A stretch of 64,000 bases of DNA, taken from positions 2,232,001 through 2,296,000 of the forward strand of contig SRSI01000050.1 of assembly GCA_005656395.1 (NCBI GenBank), written 5' to 3'. Of the stretch, positions 1 through 11,896 are shown piece by piece; the first letter of the stretch is position 1, and each line of letters starts with the position of its first letter. Position numbers and translations under genes: made by a program. The notes under the pieces were generated by a model, which worked only from the letters and a program-made list of their open reading frames with translations, was not told the origin of the DNA and ran no database searches. This DNA is from Strongyloides papillosus (taxonomy: Eukaryota > Nematoda > Chromadorea > Rhabditida > Strongyloididae).

Positions 1-289
1 TTATTTCCCTACTTTAATTTTTTACCACAAAAAATGATTTCTAAACTCTTAAAATGGTATGAACCTCGTAATTGTAATTTAAGCAAACAGCTTAACAATT
101 AGCCTATGGCTTAATCTATTTTTAAATATCATGCAAACGACAACACCATAATTGGAACAAAATATAATTAACTTTTTATTATAGTTATATATCTATGAAC
201 AGGAATAGAATAAAGTAATAGAAAAGAATAAATAGGAATATAAAAATCTACATAAATAATAACATCTATATTTAATATCAAAGGGAGCA
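1..289. other. AT-rich flank, no gene seen
   Basis: No reading frame, RNA gene or repeat can be supported here. The segment lies just 3' of the CDC25-like gene, so part of it is probably that gene's 3' UTR. Confidence 0.4.
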
Positions 290-1202
290 TCACTTTCCGC
301 CACTTTTTTCTTCTACACTTTTCTTAATTCTCAATGCTCTCTTCTCCATTAAATATTTCACAAAGTTTGGTGCCGTATACCCGCATGGATCACAATACTT
401 TTTGAACTTTTTATCACTATAGAACTTTTCATAACCACCATCCAAGAGATAGATATCTCCATATACTTTTTTATCTTCATCGGATTTACGTAGTACATTA
501 ATCCTAAAAATAACTTTTTATATGTCAATGTGCGAAACCAACTTACACTTCTGGCGTTAGTGATTCTGTGTAATAAAATATCGGAGTCTTCTTCATTATC
601 CTTTCAGCTTTTCTTTTTAACTTAGGAAAGAAGAAATCATTCACCTCCTTGATATCATAAAAATTAATGGCACCCTTTATATGTCCCGATTTATATTGGT
701 AAGGGAACCTGCAGTCAACCAGCATAAAGTGCTTCGCAAAATTTCTTTTCCCATACTTTTTCATAGCTTCAACTAACGTTTCTCCAGTGATCTTTTCAAA
801 AGCAGCTGAAGTATCCTGAAGGGAAGAAACTACCGGCAACTTCTTTTTTCCTTCCTCTTCAACAATCTTACGACGTTTCACATCTTTGTTTTCAGTATTT
901 TCATAAGATGTTGGCATTGATCTCTTCACACGCTTTGATCTTTCATTATTGGGATTTAAATTTTGTTGTTGCGGTAAACTAGACTGTCCTTCCACCCTTC
1001 CTTCAACTGCTCTGCTCCTTAATATATTTTGCTTGACATTATCCTTTGTCATAAGAACATCCTTGGATAACTTCTTCACAATTTTGGAAAACAAACAGCC
1101 ATTGCCTTCAGAACTACACAAATCCTTTCTCTTACTGTCAGGCTGTTGTCTGTTGTGGATTTCATCTTCACTCTTCTTGGTCTTAAGTTCTATGGTAAAC
1201 AT
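290..1202 (-). CDS. CDC25-like protein, phosphatase signature lost
   Basis: Two exons, 1202..547 and 503..290, joined by a 43-bp GTAAGT...TTTTAG intron that keeps the frame. The N-terminal ~120 residues are Lys/Ser-rich and low in complexity. The C-terminal half is a CDC25-type rhodanese domain: LVDCRFPYQYKSGHIKGAIN matches the substrate-side strand of CDC25, and YGDIYLLDGGYEKFY matches the conserved segment after the active site. CDC25 enzymes activate cyclin-dependent kinases by removing inhibitory phosphates, through a Cys in an HCX5R loop. Here the equivalent loop reads IFYYTESLTPEV, so HC is replaced by YY and the loop arginine is missing. This predicts a pseudophosphatase that may still bind a CDK or phosphoprotein (inference). 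ATG at 1202 is the first Met, but the frame stays open upstream to an acceptor-like site near 1272, so an extra 5' exon is possible. Confidence 0.8.
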
Positions 1203-1271
1203 CTTCAAGTCCGGAGGAAAAGAATAATTGAAACAGCGATCCTGATGCTTTAAAATGTAAAACGTAATTCC

Positions 1272-1680
1272 CTAAAAATTGGAGGGATTTTAAAAGGTAA
1301 ATGAAAAACAAAAAATAACCTAGAGCGTAAAAGTACAAACTTATGGGGGAAATGACAATTGTTTTGAATAAACAATCAAATCACAGTGTATTGTTTTTAC
1401 CCCCCCAAACCTTCAAGGGCTATCTTTTACAATACAAGAAAAGCACAAATAATTAAGCGTTCCCCACTACAATCAAATAACATGCAATGACAAAGTAGGT
1501 AAAGCAATACTGAAAAAAGAAATGGTGTGTTTAGTGTTTATAAGGACAGTGTAATACTAGTCATTAGAAATTATACCATGAGAAACTTAACAAATACTCA
1601 ATAGGGTAATAAGAAGAATCTATATTATGTTTGCCTCGAGTGAATGACACTGATATGGATTATAAGATAGTAATAGATTT
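1272..1680. other. Intergenic, no gene seen
   Basis: This AT-rich stretch lies between the CDC25-like gene and the first MATH-BTB repeat unit and contains a short C-run near 1400. No coding or RNA feature is supported. Confidence 0.4.
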
Positions 1681-2648
1681 ATAAAATTCAAAAATACTAC
1701 AACTGAGAATGTAAAATATAAATTTTAAGGTAAGTGCCGATAGCAGTTTCTAGTATCTCTTTGCCATTTGGTTTTAAATAAATAGTTGGTGGTCGTTTAT
1801 TGTTACGGGCAAAAAGACAGAAACCAAAACACAGTACACGGCATGATCACTCTTTTTATGCAAATATGTTTAATTAGTGATGCCTTTTAAATGTAACTGA
1901 ACTATCTCTATTGAAGATTATAAAATATAACAATTATGTTCTAGTAAATATAGTAATATTTTTTATGCCATTTGAAATTAAATTAAACCTACCTATAAAT
2001 AATAGCCTTCTATTACGTTGCTTGATAAATTATTCTGAAAAGAATAGACCATGATCATTTCCAAATTACCTTTCCTTTTTTGATGACATTAAGGAAAACT
2101 AGTTAAAAATGATGAACAGTTATCCTTAGAAATTTTTGTCCACAGTCTGTAAAGGTAAAATTTTAGTTATTGAAATGAATGTAACACAAACTACCAGAGA
2201 CATTTCTAGTCGATAAGTGAATGATATTGACGAAGTAAACTTTATTCGATGATCATAAAAATTCATCAATTCAACATGTTATATAGAGTCATTAAAATCC
2301 AATTGAAAAGTTCATCAACAGTTAAAAAGTACAAATTGGAATGTAGATATGTTTTGGTGATATCTGTAAACAAAAGAAATTGTCCTCGTTTGATTTGATG
2401 GCTTTTTGCGTAAATATCTGTTAATGCTAAAAGGTATATGAGATCAGAATATATAACTGATATGGTGTATTTGGGAATTTATATATTTATATATGCTTTA
2501 TAAATCAATGTGCGCAATCATCACATTGTAGTTTAGTGGTAATCAAATTTAAATATTAGTTTTTTTTATAAATTTTCAAATCTTTATTGAGTTATTTATT
2601 TAATTAAAAAAACAAATACAATAGGAAATATACATTTATTAAAGAAAA

Positions 2649-3699
2649 TTATTGGAATAATTTAGATATTGCAGATATACGTCTTTTCGTACCACATTGT
2701 GTGATTTCGGGTGTACCTTGGAAATTTAACATTTCTTGGCATAGTAATTTTAAATTATTTATTTTGTATGTTTCTGCCAAAAAAAGTAGTTCACTAATAT
2801 TTTTGTTGCCACTATTATTGGGTACTTTAGCACTGTAGAGATAACCAATCATCATTTTAAAGGCCTCACATCCTACCTTATCACGAATATAAACGCAATT
2901 TCTCCTTGATTCTTCTGAATTTGGATTCATAAAACGTTCTTTAAAAACCAAACTATGTGCCATTAGTAAACATTTATGAATGCTATAATATACACCCCCA
3001 AATGATATCCTACAATCTCTTGGTATAATTGAATTAAACATTAGATAATGTTGACTTAAATATCTTTTGTAATTTAAAGTACTAGATTCTTTTTCTTTGT
3101 TATTAATACTTTTGCATATTAATCCTTCTGCATTCTCTTTGCACATTATTTCACATACAACATTTATTGCTCCGGAAGAAAACAGAGACTCCTTTATTGT
3201 TTCAAGTGTAATAAAACTCTCTACACCACAGTGACTTCCTGTCGACTTTTCAGTATAGCAAACACCTTCAAGAGAACTAGAATTCCAAAAGAGTCTATCC
3301 CTCGTTTGAGATGTTAGTGAAAATACATGTGAAATACTAACATTTAACTCCTCATTAGAAGATGTTGAAAAAGCTTTTAAAAATAACCCCCAACGGCTAG
3401 TGTCTACTGAGGATTCCGCATGGAGGACCAAGTACATCTTAAAAAATACATCGGAGTATCCCAATACACAAAAGGAAGGACTTTCGAGTTCCAACTTCAA
3501 CCTTCTTGAGTGTAGTATTTCAATAAAATCACTTATCTATAAATGAAGGATATTCATATTGATTTCAAATGCTTTTAAGGAAACTTACAGTCCATTGGTA
3601 ACTTATGTTAAAGTCATTCATGACAATAGATCCCGTAGAATTACCAGACTTTTGGCCTCCATTAGAAACACCACCATAGTTTTTGAAAAAGTCAGCCAT
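2649..3699 (-). CDS. MATH-BTB domain protein, tandem copy 1
   Basis: Two exons, 3699..3589 (37 codons, ending at WT) and 3536..2649, with a 52-bp phase-0 intron; 332 residues. The first exon holds a Gly/Ser/Asn-rich leader and the first MATH strand. ISDFIEILHSRR continues the MATH fold (about residues 35-170). The BTB/POZ domain follows at ~195-300, with the family's HKxxLMAHSLVFKERF core and the FKMMIGYLYSAKVP helix. MATH-BTB proteins usually act as CUL3 ubiquitin-ligase adaptors: MATH binds substrate and BTB binds the cullin. They are strongly expanded in nematodes. The start is the only ATG after an acceptor-like TTTTAG at 3705-3706. The C-terminus carries a tail ending near ISAISKLFQ, absent from copies 3-5. 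The substrate is unknown. Confidence 0.88.
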
Positions 3700-3738
3700 A
3701 ATATCTAAAAGTAGAAAGATTAATCTCTATAAAAAAAT
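3700..3738 (-). promoter_or_regulatory. Conserved 5' block of MATH-BTB copy 1
   Basis: Reading toward the gene: a T-run with TATAGAG, a short spacer ending CTACTTTTAG, then ATATT and the ATG. The same layout precedes all five copies. The TTTTAG is best read as a trans-splice acceptor, and TATAGAG as a TATA-like element or part of the outron. Confidence 0.5.
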
Positions 3739-4704
3739 ATAATATAAATAAAAAAAACGTAAGGACATATCTTCCACACTCCGCAGTTAAATTGAGAAAA
3801 AAAATTAAGAGAAAAAGTGAGGAATAACAACAAAGAAATATTTGTATTTATAAACTTTTACACGCACCTTATAGTAATTTTGAAATTGAAATGAAAAAGA
3901 ATTATTTTAACACGAACATAAGACTATTTCAAATAATTCATATAACAATGTCAATTTCAAAATATGTTGTTTTTGTGGAAACTGTACCGACATTCCAATG
4001 TAAAAAAAACTCAACGATAAAACAATAAAATGTTTTTTTATATAGAAAGGTTGGAGTTTTCAATTAGTTGTCGATGTAATTTTATGTCTATCAGCTTTCC
4101 TATCAACACATCTATAGGTAACAGTTCTTTCTTTTTAATAGTTATTTATTACTCAACATAGCTTTTTTTTATGTTTTTTTATTCATGATCCTGACGATAC
4201 ATCTTTATATATTTTTTGCAAGCATAGTGTGGTGCTACACATAAACTTTATGGTTGTCTTTCCTATGTGTTCTACTACTGTAAACCTTATTAAAACATTT
4301 TATTAGAAACAATGAAGTAGAAAAAGATATCTTCGGAAATAGTACAACTAAGAGCATAAAATATATGCTTTAAGATACATGCTGATAGCAATTCATTATA
4401 TCTTTTTGCCATTTAGTTCTAAATAAAATAGGTGGTCCGTTATTATCATAAGCAATAAGTCAAAAACACAGTACACGTAATTATCACTTTCTTTTGCAAA
4501 TACATGTAATTAATGAAGCCTTTTTTTTATTAAATAAACTATCTTTACTGAAGATTTCTGTGAAGGCTTTTCGGTGGTTACTGTATATTTTTCGAAACTT
4601 ATTTGAATTATTTATTAAATTTAAAAAAAAACAAAAACTAAACACAATAGGAGATATATATTTAAAAAAAATTATTTAAGGAATTTAGATATGTTAGATA
4701 TCTG

Positions 4705-5763
4705 TTATTTCGTACCACATTGTGTGATTTCAGATATATGTTGAAAATTTAACATCTCTTGGCATAGTAATTTTAAATTATTTATTTTGTATGTATCAGC
4801 CAACTGAAGTAATTCTTCAATTTCTGTACGACCAATATCACTGGGTAACCTGGCTTTATAGAGATAATAAACCATCATTTCTACGGCTGGAAGTCCTACC
4901 GCCTCATTAATAATAACACAATTACCTTTTGATTCTTCTGAATTCTCATCCATAAATCGTTCTTTAAGAACCAAACTTTGTGCCATTACTATAAATTTAT
5001 GAGCCCAAAAGACTTTTCCGCGATATACAATCGTGCAATCTGATGTATTTGTTGATGTGTACATCTCATAAAGTTGATTATTATATCTTTCATAATTCGA
5101 AATATAAGATTTCAATTTTTGATTAATAATACTTCTGTATATAAATCCATCTCCCCTTTCTTTGTGCATTATTTCACAGACAACATTTAACGTTCCAAAA
5201 GAACGCAAAGTCTCCTTTATTGCTTGAATTGGAATACGATTCTCTGCACTCCACTGATTTCGTCTCCACTTCTTTAAATGGAAAACACTTTCGAGTAAAT
5301 CAGAATTCCAAGAAACTACATCTCTTCTTGGAGATGTTAATTTAAACTTGTGTGAGATATTAATAGTTATTTCCTCATAAAAAAGTGACTTAGAGGCTTT
5401 TAAAAATAATCCCCAATGGCTAATGTTTCCTGAAGAATCCATACGTAAGACTAGGCGCATCTTGAAAAGGATATTAGGATAATCTAATACTCGAAAAGAA
5501 GGACTTTCGAGATCTATCTTCCATTTTCTTGAGTGCAATATTTCAAAAAAATTACTTATCTATAGAAAAATAAATTCATATTAACTTTGAATGTCAGTTA
5601 GGAAACTTACAGTCCATTGGTAGCTGATATTTAAATCATCGACAGCAATAGACATTGTAGAGTTATTTTTTGGGGTGTTAATGCGAGACTTAATGTTTGT
5701 TAAGGAATCATTAGATGGAGATCCATTTGAATCAGCACTAAAGACACTTAATTGTGCACCCAT
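4705..5763 (-). CDS. MATH-BTB domain protein, tandem copy 2
   Basis: Exons 5763..5611 (51 codons) and 5559..4705 give 335 residues, with a phase-0 intron of 51 bp at the same place as in the other copies. The first exon has a longer Ser/Asn-rich leader than copies 1, 4 and 5. The MATH strands are recognisable (ISNFFEILHSRKW after the intron, then FRVLDYPNILFKMRLV). The BTB part keeps AHKFIVMAQSLVLKERF and MMVYYLYKARLP. Like copy 1, it reads past the position where copies 3-5 stop and ends ITQCGTK. Its downstream flank has lost about 400 bp relative to the other units. A CUL3-adaptor role is inferred from the family; the substrate is unknown. Confidence 0.87.
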
Positions 5764-5800
5764 AATGTCTAGAAGCAGAATTATTAGTCTATATAAAAAA
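5764..5800 (-). promoter_or_regulatory. Conserved 5' block of MATH-BTB copy 2
   Basis: This has the same arrangement as in the other units: a T-rich TATATAGA element, ~20 bp, an acceptor-like CTTCTAG, ACATT, then the ATG at 5763. Confidence 0.45.
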
Positions 5801-7151
5801 AAGACAATTTAAATAATAAAAATAATACAAAAGCATGACTTCCACTTTATGCGATTAGATAAAAAAAATTAAAATTATGCGGACAGTGACAACAAATGAT
5901 ACTTGTACCTAGAAATTCTTCCACATGTTTTATGATAAATTTAAGATTGAAATGAAATAAAAATTTTTTCAATAAATGAATATAAGATTATCTACATGGT
6001 TCTTTTTGTGAACACTACTTCGAAATTCCAATGTAAAAAAAACTCTTAAAGATAAAAAATAATTGGAAAATGAAGTATTTTATATGGGATGGTAGGAATT
6101 TTTAATTAGTGATCACTGTGATATATGTCTATAATTTTTCGGGTAACCCATTCATCGGGAAAAGTTCTTCTTTTCTAATAATTACTTATTACTCTACAAA
6201 GCGTTGTGCTTCTTTTTATGTTTTTTATCTTTGCTCCTGACAATACATCTCTACACTCTTCCTGTAAGCATGTGTGTTGTCACACATTCACTTTATAGTC
6301 GCCCTTCCAATGTCTTTTACTACCGTAAACCTTATTGAAACATTCTTAAGAAAAATAAAATAGAAAAAGATATTTTCAAAAATGGTACAACTGAGAATGT
6401 AAATTTTGAGATTCATCCTGATGGCAGTTTCTAGTATCATTTTATCATTTAGTTCTAGATAAATAAGTGGTCGTTTATTATCGTTAGCAGAATAACCAGA
6501 GCACAGTACACGGTGTGATCAATTTCTTTTGAAAATACGTCTAATTGATGAAACCTTTTCAATGTTTAATCAACTACCTTTATTGTAGATTTCTGTGAAG
6601 GTGAAATTTTTATTATTATAACGAACGTAACACAAACTAACAGAGATGTTTCTAGTAGATTAGTAAATAAAGTTGTCGCAGTAAATTTTATTCAAAGAAT
6701 TTAAAAATTTTATATGTTATATAAAGCTATACTAAGTCAAATTTAAAAGTTCATCGGCAATTAAAATATACAAATCAGAAAGCAGATATGTTTTGATGTG
6801 TCTGCAAACAAAAAAAATTGTTCTCATTTTATTTTATGACTTCTTACGTAAATTTCTGTTTAATGTTAAAAGTTTTATAAGATCATGTTATGAAACTGAT
6901 ATAATGTGTTTAGAAATTTATATCTTTATGTATTCCTCAAAAATCACTACATATATATCACATTATAATGTGATGGTGATTAAATTTATTCATTTGTTTC
7001 TTCATATTTTCTAAAATCTTAATTAAATTATTTATTAAATTAAACAGCAAAGTACAATATGAGATATAATTTTAAAGAAAATTATTTAAAAAGTTTGCTA
7101 TTGTAGAAATATCCGTTATCTTGTAGCACACTGTGTAATTTCAGATAGAAA

Positions 7152-8184
7152 TCAAAGATTTAACATGCTTTCGCACATTAGTTTTAAATTATTTATTTCG
7201 TATGTTTCTGCTAAGTCAAGTAATTCTTCAATATTTTTATTATCAATATTATTGGGTAATTCACCCTTATAAAGATAATTTATCATCATTTCAACAGTTT
7301 GAGATTCTACCGTACCACAAAGAGTAACACAACCTCCTTTTGATTCTTTCGAATTTGGATCCATAAAAAGTTTTCTAAAGACCAAACTGTGCGCCATGAG
7401 TATAAATTTATGAACCGAAAAAAATTTTCCACGATGTACAATCTTACAATCTGATGTATTTTCTAATTTATACATCTCATAAAGTTGACTATTATGTTTT
7501 TTGTAATTTGAAATACGAGATCCCATTTTTGTATTATTAATACTTGCATATATAAATTCCTTTACATTTTCTTTGTACATTATTTCACAGACTATATTTA
7601 ATGTTCCTGAAGAAAACAAAGATTCCTTTATTGTTTCAAGGGTAATACGTCTCTCTACACCAAATCGATTTGGTGTCCATCTTTTTAAATAGAAAGTAGT
7701 TTCAATAAAACTAGAATCCCAGAAAATTTTATTTCTTGTTGGGGATGTTAATGAAAACTTGTGTGGAATAGTAATAGTTAATTCAACATTAGAAAATGCC
7801 AAATAAGCTGTTAAAGTTAACCCCCAATAACTAATACCTTCTGAAGATTCATTACGGAGGAGTAAACACATGCTAAATAGAATATTAGGGTAACCCAGTA
7901 CTGAAAAATAAGGACTTTCGAGTTCCAACTTCGACTCTCTTGAGTGTAGTATTTCAAAAAAATTATTTATCTATAAATAATAAATATTCATATTGACTTT
8001 GAATGTCTTTGAGAAAACTTACAGTCCATTGGTAATTGGTATTCAAGTCATTGAATGCAATTGATCCTGTAGAATTATATTTTATGTTGTTATTTGGGAT
8101 CTCAAAAATAGAATTTGAGGTGGAATAACCAGATATTGAATATTCATTATCATCATCACAACAGGTATTAATAATTTGAGCCAT
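7152..8184 (-). CDS. MATH-BTB domain protein, tandem copy 3
   Basis: Exons 8184..8023 (54 codons) and 7970..7152 give 326 residues. The first-exon leader is acidic and Ser/Asn-rich, with a CCDDD run. MATH spans about residues 52-185. BTB follows with VHKFILMAHSLVFRKLF and MMINYLYKGELP, the latter nearly identical to copy 4. The protein stops at LNL-TGA. The codons after the TGA still resemble the longer tail of copies 1 and 2 (FLSEITQCATR, then a stop), so the tail was lost or gained by a change at this one stop. The family role is CUL3 substrate adaptor, inferred. Confidence 0.87.
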
Positions 8185-8222
8185 AATATCTAAAAGTATA
8201 AATATTAGCCTCTATAAAAAAC
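8185..8222 (-). promoter_or_regulatory. Conserved 5' block of MATH-BTB copy 3
   Basis: A T-run with TATAGAGG, a spacer, acceptor-like ACTTTTAG, ATATT, then the ATG at 8184. The layout is shared with the other four units. Confidence 0.45.
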
Positions 8223-9480
8223 ATAATATAAATAAAAAGAAATATAAAGACATAACTTCAACCTAATGCAATTAGATAAAAAAGGTTATTAAATAAAGTG
8301 GGCAATGATAAGAAATGATACTTGTATTTAAAAACGTTTACGCGTTTTACGATATTTCTAGAATAAAGATAAAATAAAAACTCTTTCGATATATGAATAT
8401 AAGATCATCGCGATGATTGTAGATAACAATGTCAAATTGAAAATATAGTTCTTCTTTTGAAAACTACTTCGAAATTCCAATGTAAAAAAGTACTTGAGAG
8501 TAAAAAATGATTAAAGAAGCTCAATACTTTTTTGTTATGTTCTTTTTACCTTTGCTTCTGCTATTAAACCTCTATATTTTGTCATTGTATATGATGTTTT
8601 GTTGAACATTAACTTTATAATCGTCTTTTCAATATATTACACTACCGTAATCCTTATTGAAACATTTCTTAAAAAGAATAAAATAGAAAAAGATATCTTC
8701 AAAAATATTAAAACTAAGAATGTGAAATATACATTTTGAGATATATACTGATAGCAATTTCTAATATTTATTTGACATTTAATTCTAAATGAATGAAATA
8801 TCGTTAATTTTCATGAGCCAAAATACTGAAACACAGTACACATAATTTTCACTCTCTTTTTGCGAATACGTCTAATTAACAAAAACTTTTTAATGTTAAA
8901 TCACATATCTCTACTAAAGATTTCTGTAAAGATAAAGTTTTAGCTATAATGATGAATGTAACACAAACTGTCAGAATCTTTCTAATTGAGGAGAGGATGA
9001 AATTGTCGAAGTAAACTTTATTTAAAGAATATAAAAATTCACTAATACTATATGTTATATAATATCACATAAAATCCAATTTAAAAGTTCATTAATAGTA
9101 AATAAGTAAAAATCGGATGTAGATATGTTTTGGTGATATCTGTAAACAAAAAAATTGCTCTCATTAGATTTGACGACTTCTCTTACGTAAATATCTGCTT
9201 CATACTAAAAGTTTTATGATATTAGAAGATATGATTGATATGTTCCGAAATTCATGTATCCCTCATAAATCATTACATATATATCGTATTCTAATTTAAT
9301 GACAATCAAATTTATTCATTGATTTTTTTATGTCTTTCAAATATTAATTAAATTATTTTTTTTATTCAAACGACAAAGTACAATAGGAGATAATACTTTT
9401 ACAGAGAAATTAATTAATAAATTTTGACACTGCAGTGATATCCGTCATCTTGTAGCACGCTACATTATTTCAGATAAAAG

Positions 9481-10471
9481 TCAAAAACGCAACATGCTTT
9501 CGCATAATAATTTTAAATTATCTATTTTGTATGTAACGGCCAAATGGAGTAAATCTTTAATTTGTTTCTGACCAATATCACTAGGTAATTCACCCTTATA
9601 AAGATAATTTACCATCATTTCAACAGCTTGAGATTCTACCGTATCACAAAGAGTAACACAACTGCCTTTTGATTCTTTCGAATCTGGATCCATAAAAAGT
9701 TTTCTAAAGGCCAAACTGTGCGCCATGAGTATAAATTTATGAACAAAAAAAAATTTCCCATGAAAAACAATTGTACAGTCAGATGTATTTACTGATTTAT
9801 ACATATCATAAAGTTGATTACCATGTCTTTCGTAATCTAAAATACGGGATCCCGATTTTTCATTAAAAATATTTATGCCTGTAGATCCTTCATTAGGTAT
9901 TTTATACTTTATTTCACAGACTATATTTAATTCTTTATAAAAACACATAGATTCGTTTATTCTTCCAAAAGGAATAAGACAACCATAATCATATTTATTT
10001 TCCATACCATCTTCAGAAGAGGAAATACTTTGCAAATTTTCCAAAAAATCAGAACTCCAAAAAATTTTACCTCTTGTTGGAGATGTTAATGAAAATTTAT
10101 ATGAAATGTCATCGGTGGACATTTTGTTAGAAGATCTCGAAACAGCTTTTAAAATTAAACTGTATTTTCTAATACCACCTGTTGCCTTTGCGCAGGGGCT
10201 GAAGCAAATCTTAAAAAGAACATCAGGATAACAGAATACTTGGAAAGGAGGACTTTTGAGTTCCGACCTCCACTCATCTGAGTGTATTATTTCACAAAAA
10301 TCACTTATCTATAAATAATAAATATTCGTATTGATTTTGGATAGCTTTGAAGAAACTTACAGTCCACTGGCAACTTATATTTAAATCGTCAACAGCAATA
10401 GATCCTTTTGAATTATCAGGCTCTGGACATCCACCAGAATCATCACCAATGATTCTGAACAATTCATCCAT
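9481..10471 (-). CDS. MATH-BTB domain protein, tandem copy 4 (divergent MATH)
   Basis: Exons 10471..10361 (37 codons) and 10308..9481 give 312 residues, the shortest of the five. After the intron the frame is open throughout and begins ISDFCEIIHSDEW. The MATH half is the most divergent of the array, with a Cys/Ala-rich stretch where the others have a conserved hydrophobic strand and WGL motif. The BTB half is close to copy 3: VHKFILMAHSLAFRKLF and MMVNYLYKGELP. It ends at LRF-TGA, the same stop position as in copies 3 and 5. Divergence limited to the substrate-binding half suggests a changed or relaxed target (inference). Confidence 0.83.
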
Positions 10472-10508
10472 AATATCTAGAAGTAGAAATATTAACCTCT
10501 ATAAAAAG
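10472..10508 (-). promoter_or_regulatory. Conserved 5' block of MATH-BTB copy 4
   Basis: TTTTTATAGAGG, a spacer, acceptor-like CTTCTAG, ATATT, then the ATG at 10471, as in the other units. Confidence 0.45.
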
Positions 10509-11896
10509 AAGTGTGATGTAAATAAAAAAAAACATAAAGACGTGATTTCCATTCTATATAATTAGATAAAAAAATTAAGAAACAAAGTGGGCAATGACAA
10601 TAAATGATACTTGCATTTGTAAACTTTTACATGCACCTTATAGTAATTTTGAAATTAAAATGAAAAAAGAATTATTTTGCAACATGAACCTAAAACTATT
10701 TCAAAGAATTTATGTAACAATGTCAATTTCAAAATATGTTTGTTTTTGTAAAAATTGTACCGAAATTCCAATTTAATAAAACCTCTTAAAGATTAAAAAA
10801 ATTAAGTGTTGTTTTTATATAGAATGGTTGGACTTTTTAATTAGTTGTCAGTGTAATTTTATGTCTATCATTATTCTCGTTAACACATCTATTGATAACA
10901 GTTCCTCCTTTTTGATAGTTATTTATTATTCAACATAGTTTTTTCTTGTGTTTTTTACCTTTGCACCTAATGATACATCTCTATACTTTTTCTGCAGGTA
11001 TGATGTATTGTTACATATTTACTTTATAGTCGTCCTTCTAATATGTTTTACTACCGTAAACTTTATTGAAACTTTTCTTTATAAAGATAAAATAAAATGA
11101 TATTTTCGAAATTACTACAATTGAGAATGTAGAATATAAGTTTTGAGATACACGATGATGCAATTTATAATATCTCTTTGATATTTAATTCTAAAAAATA
11201 AATAGATGGTTGTTTATTGTCATGAGCAAAAATACCAAAACATATTACATGACAAAATCATCCTCTTTTTGCAAATTCATCTAATTAACACAACGTTTTA
11301 ATGTTAAATGAACTATCCTTATTAAAGATTTCTGTAAAGGTAAAATTTTAGTTATAATGATGAATGTAACACAAACTACCAGAGACACTTCTAGCTGGAC
11401 AGTGAATGAAATTGACGAAGTAAACTTTATTCGATGAATACAAGAATACATTAATTTTATATGTATTTAAATTAAAGTTATTAAAATCCAATTGAAAGTT
11501 TATCGGTAGTTAAAAAATATAAATGTATATGTGTTTTGGTGATATCTGAAAACCAAAAAACTTGTTCTCGTTTGATTTGATGACTTCTTACCTAAATATC
11601 TGTTTAATGCTATAAGGATCTTGAGATTAGAAGATATGACTAATAAGATGTGTTTGGAAATTGATATATGAACGACCGACAAATCACTACACATGCATCG
11701 TACTTAGTTTAATGATAATCAAATTTGAACACTGGATTTTTTTATAAATTTCCAAATCTTAATTGAATTATTTATTTAATTTAAAAGAACAAATACAATA
11801 GGATATATACATTTATTAAAAAAAAAATTATTGGAAGAGTTTAGATATTGCAGATATTTATCTTTTCGAACCACATTGTGTAATTATAGATAGAAA

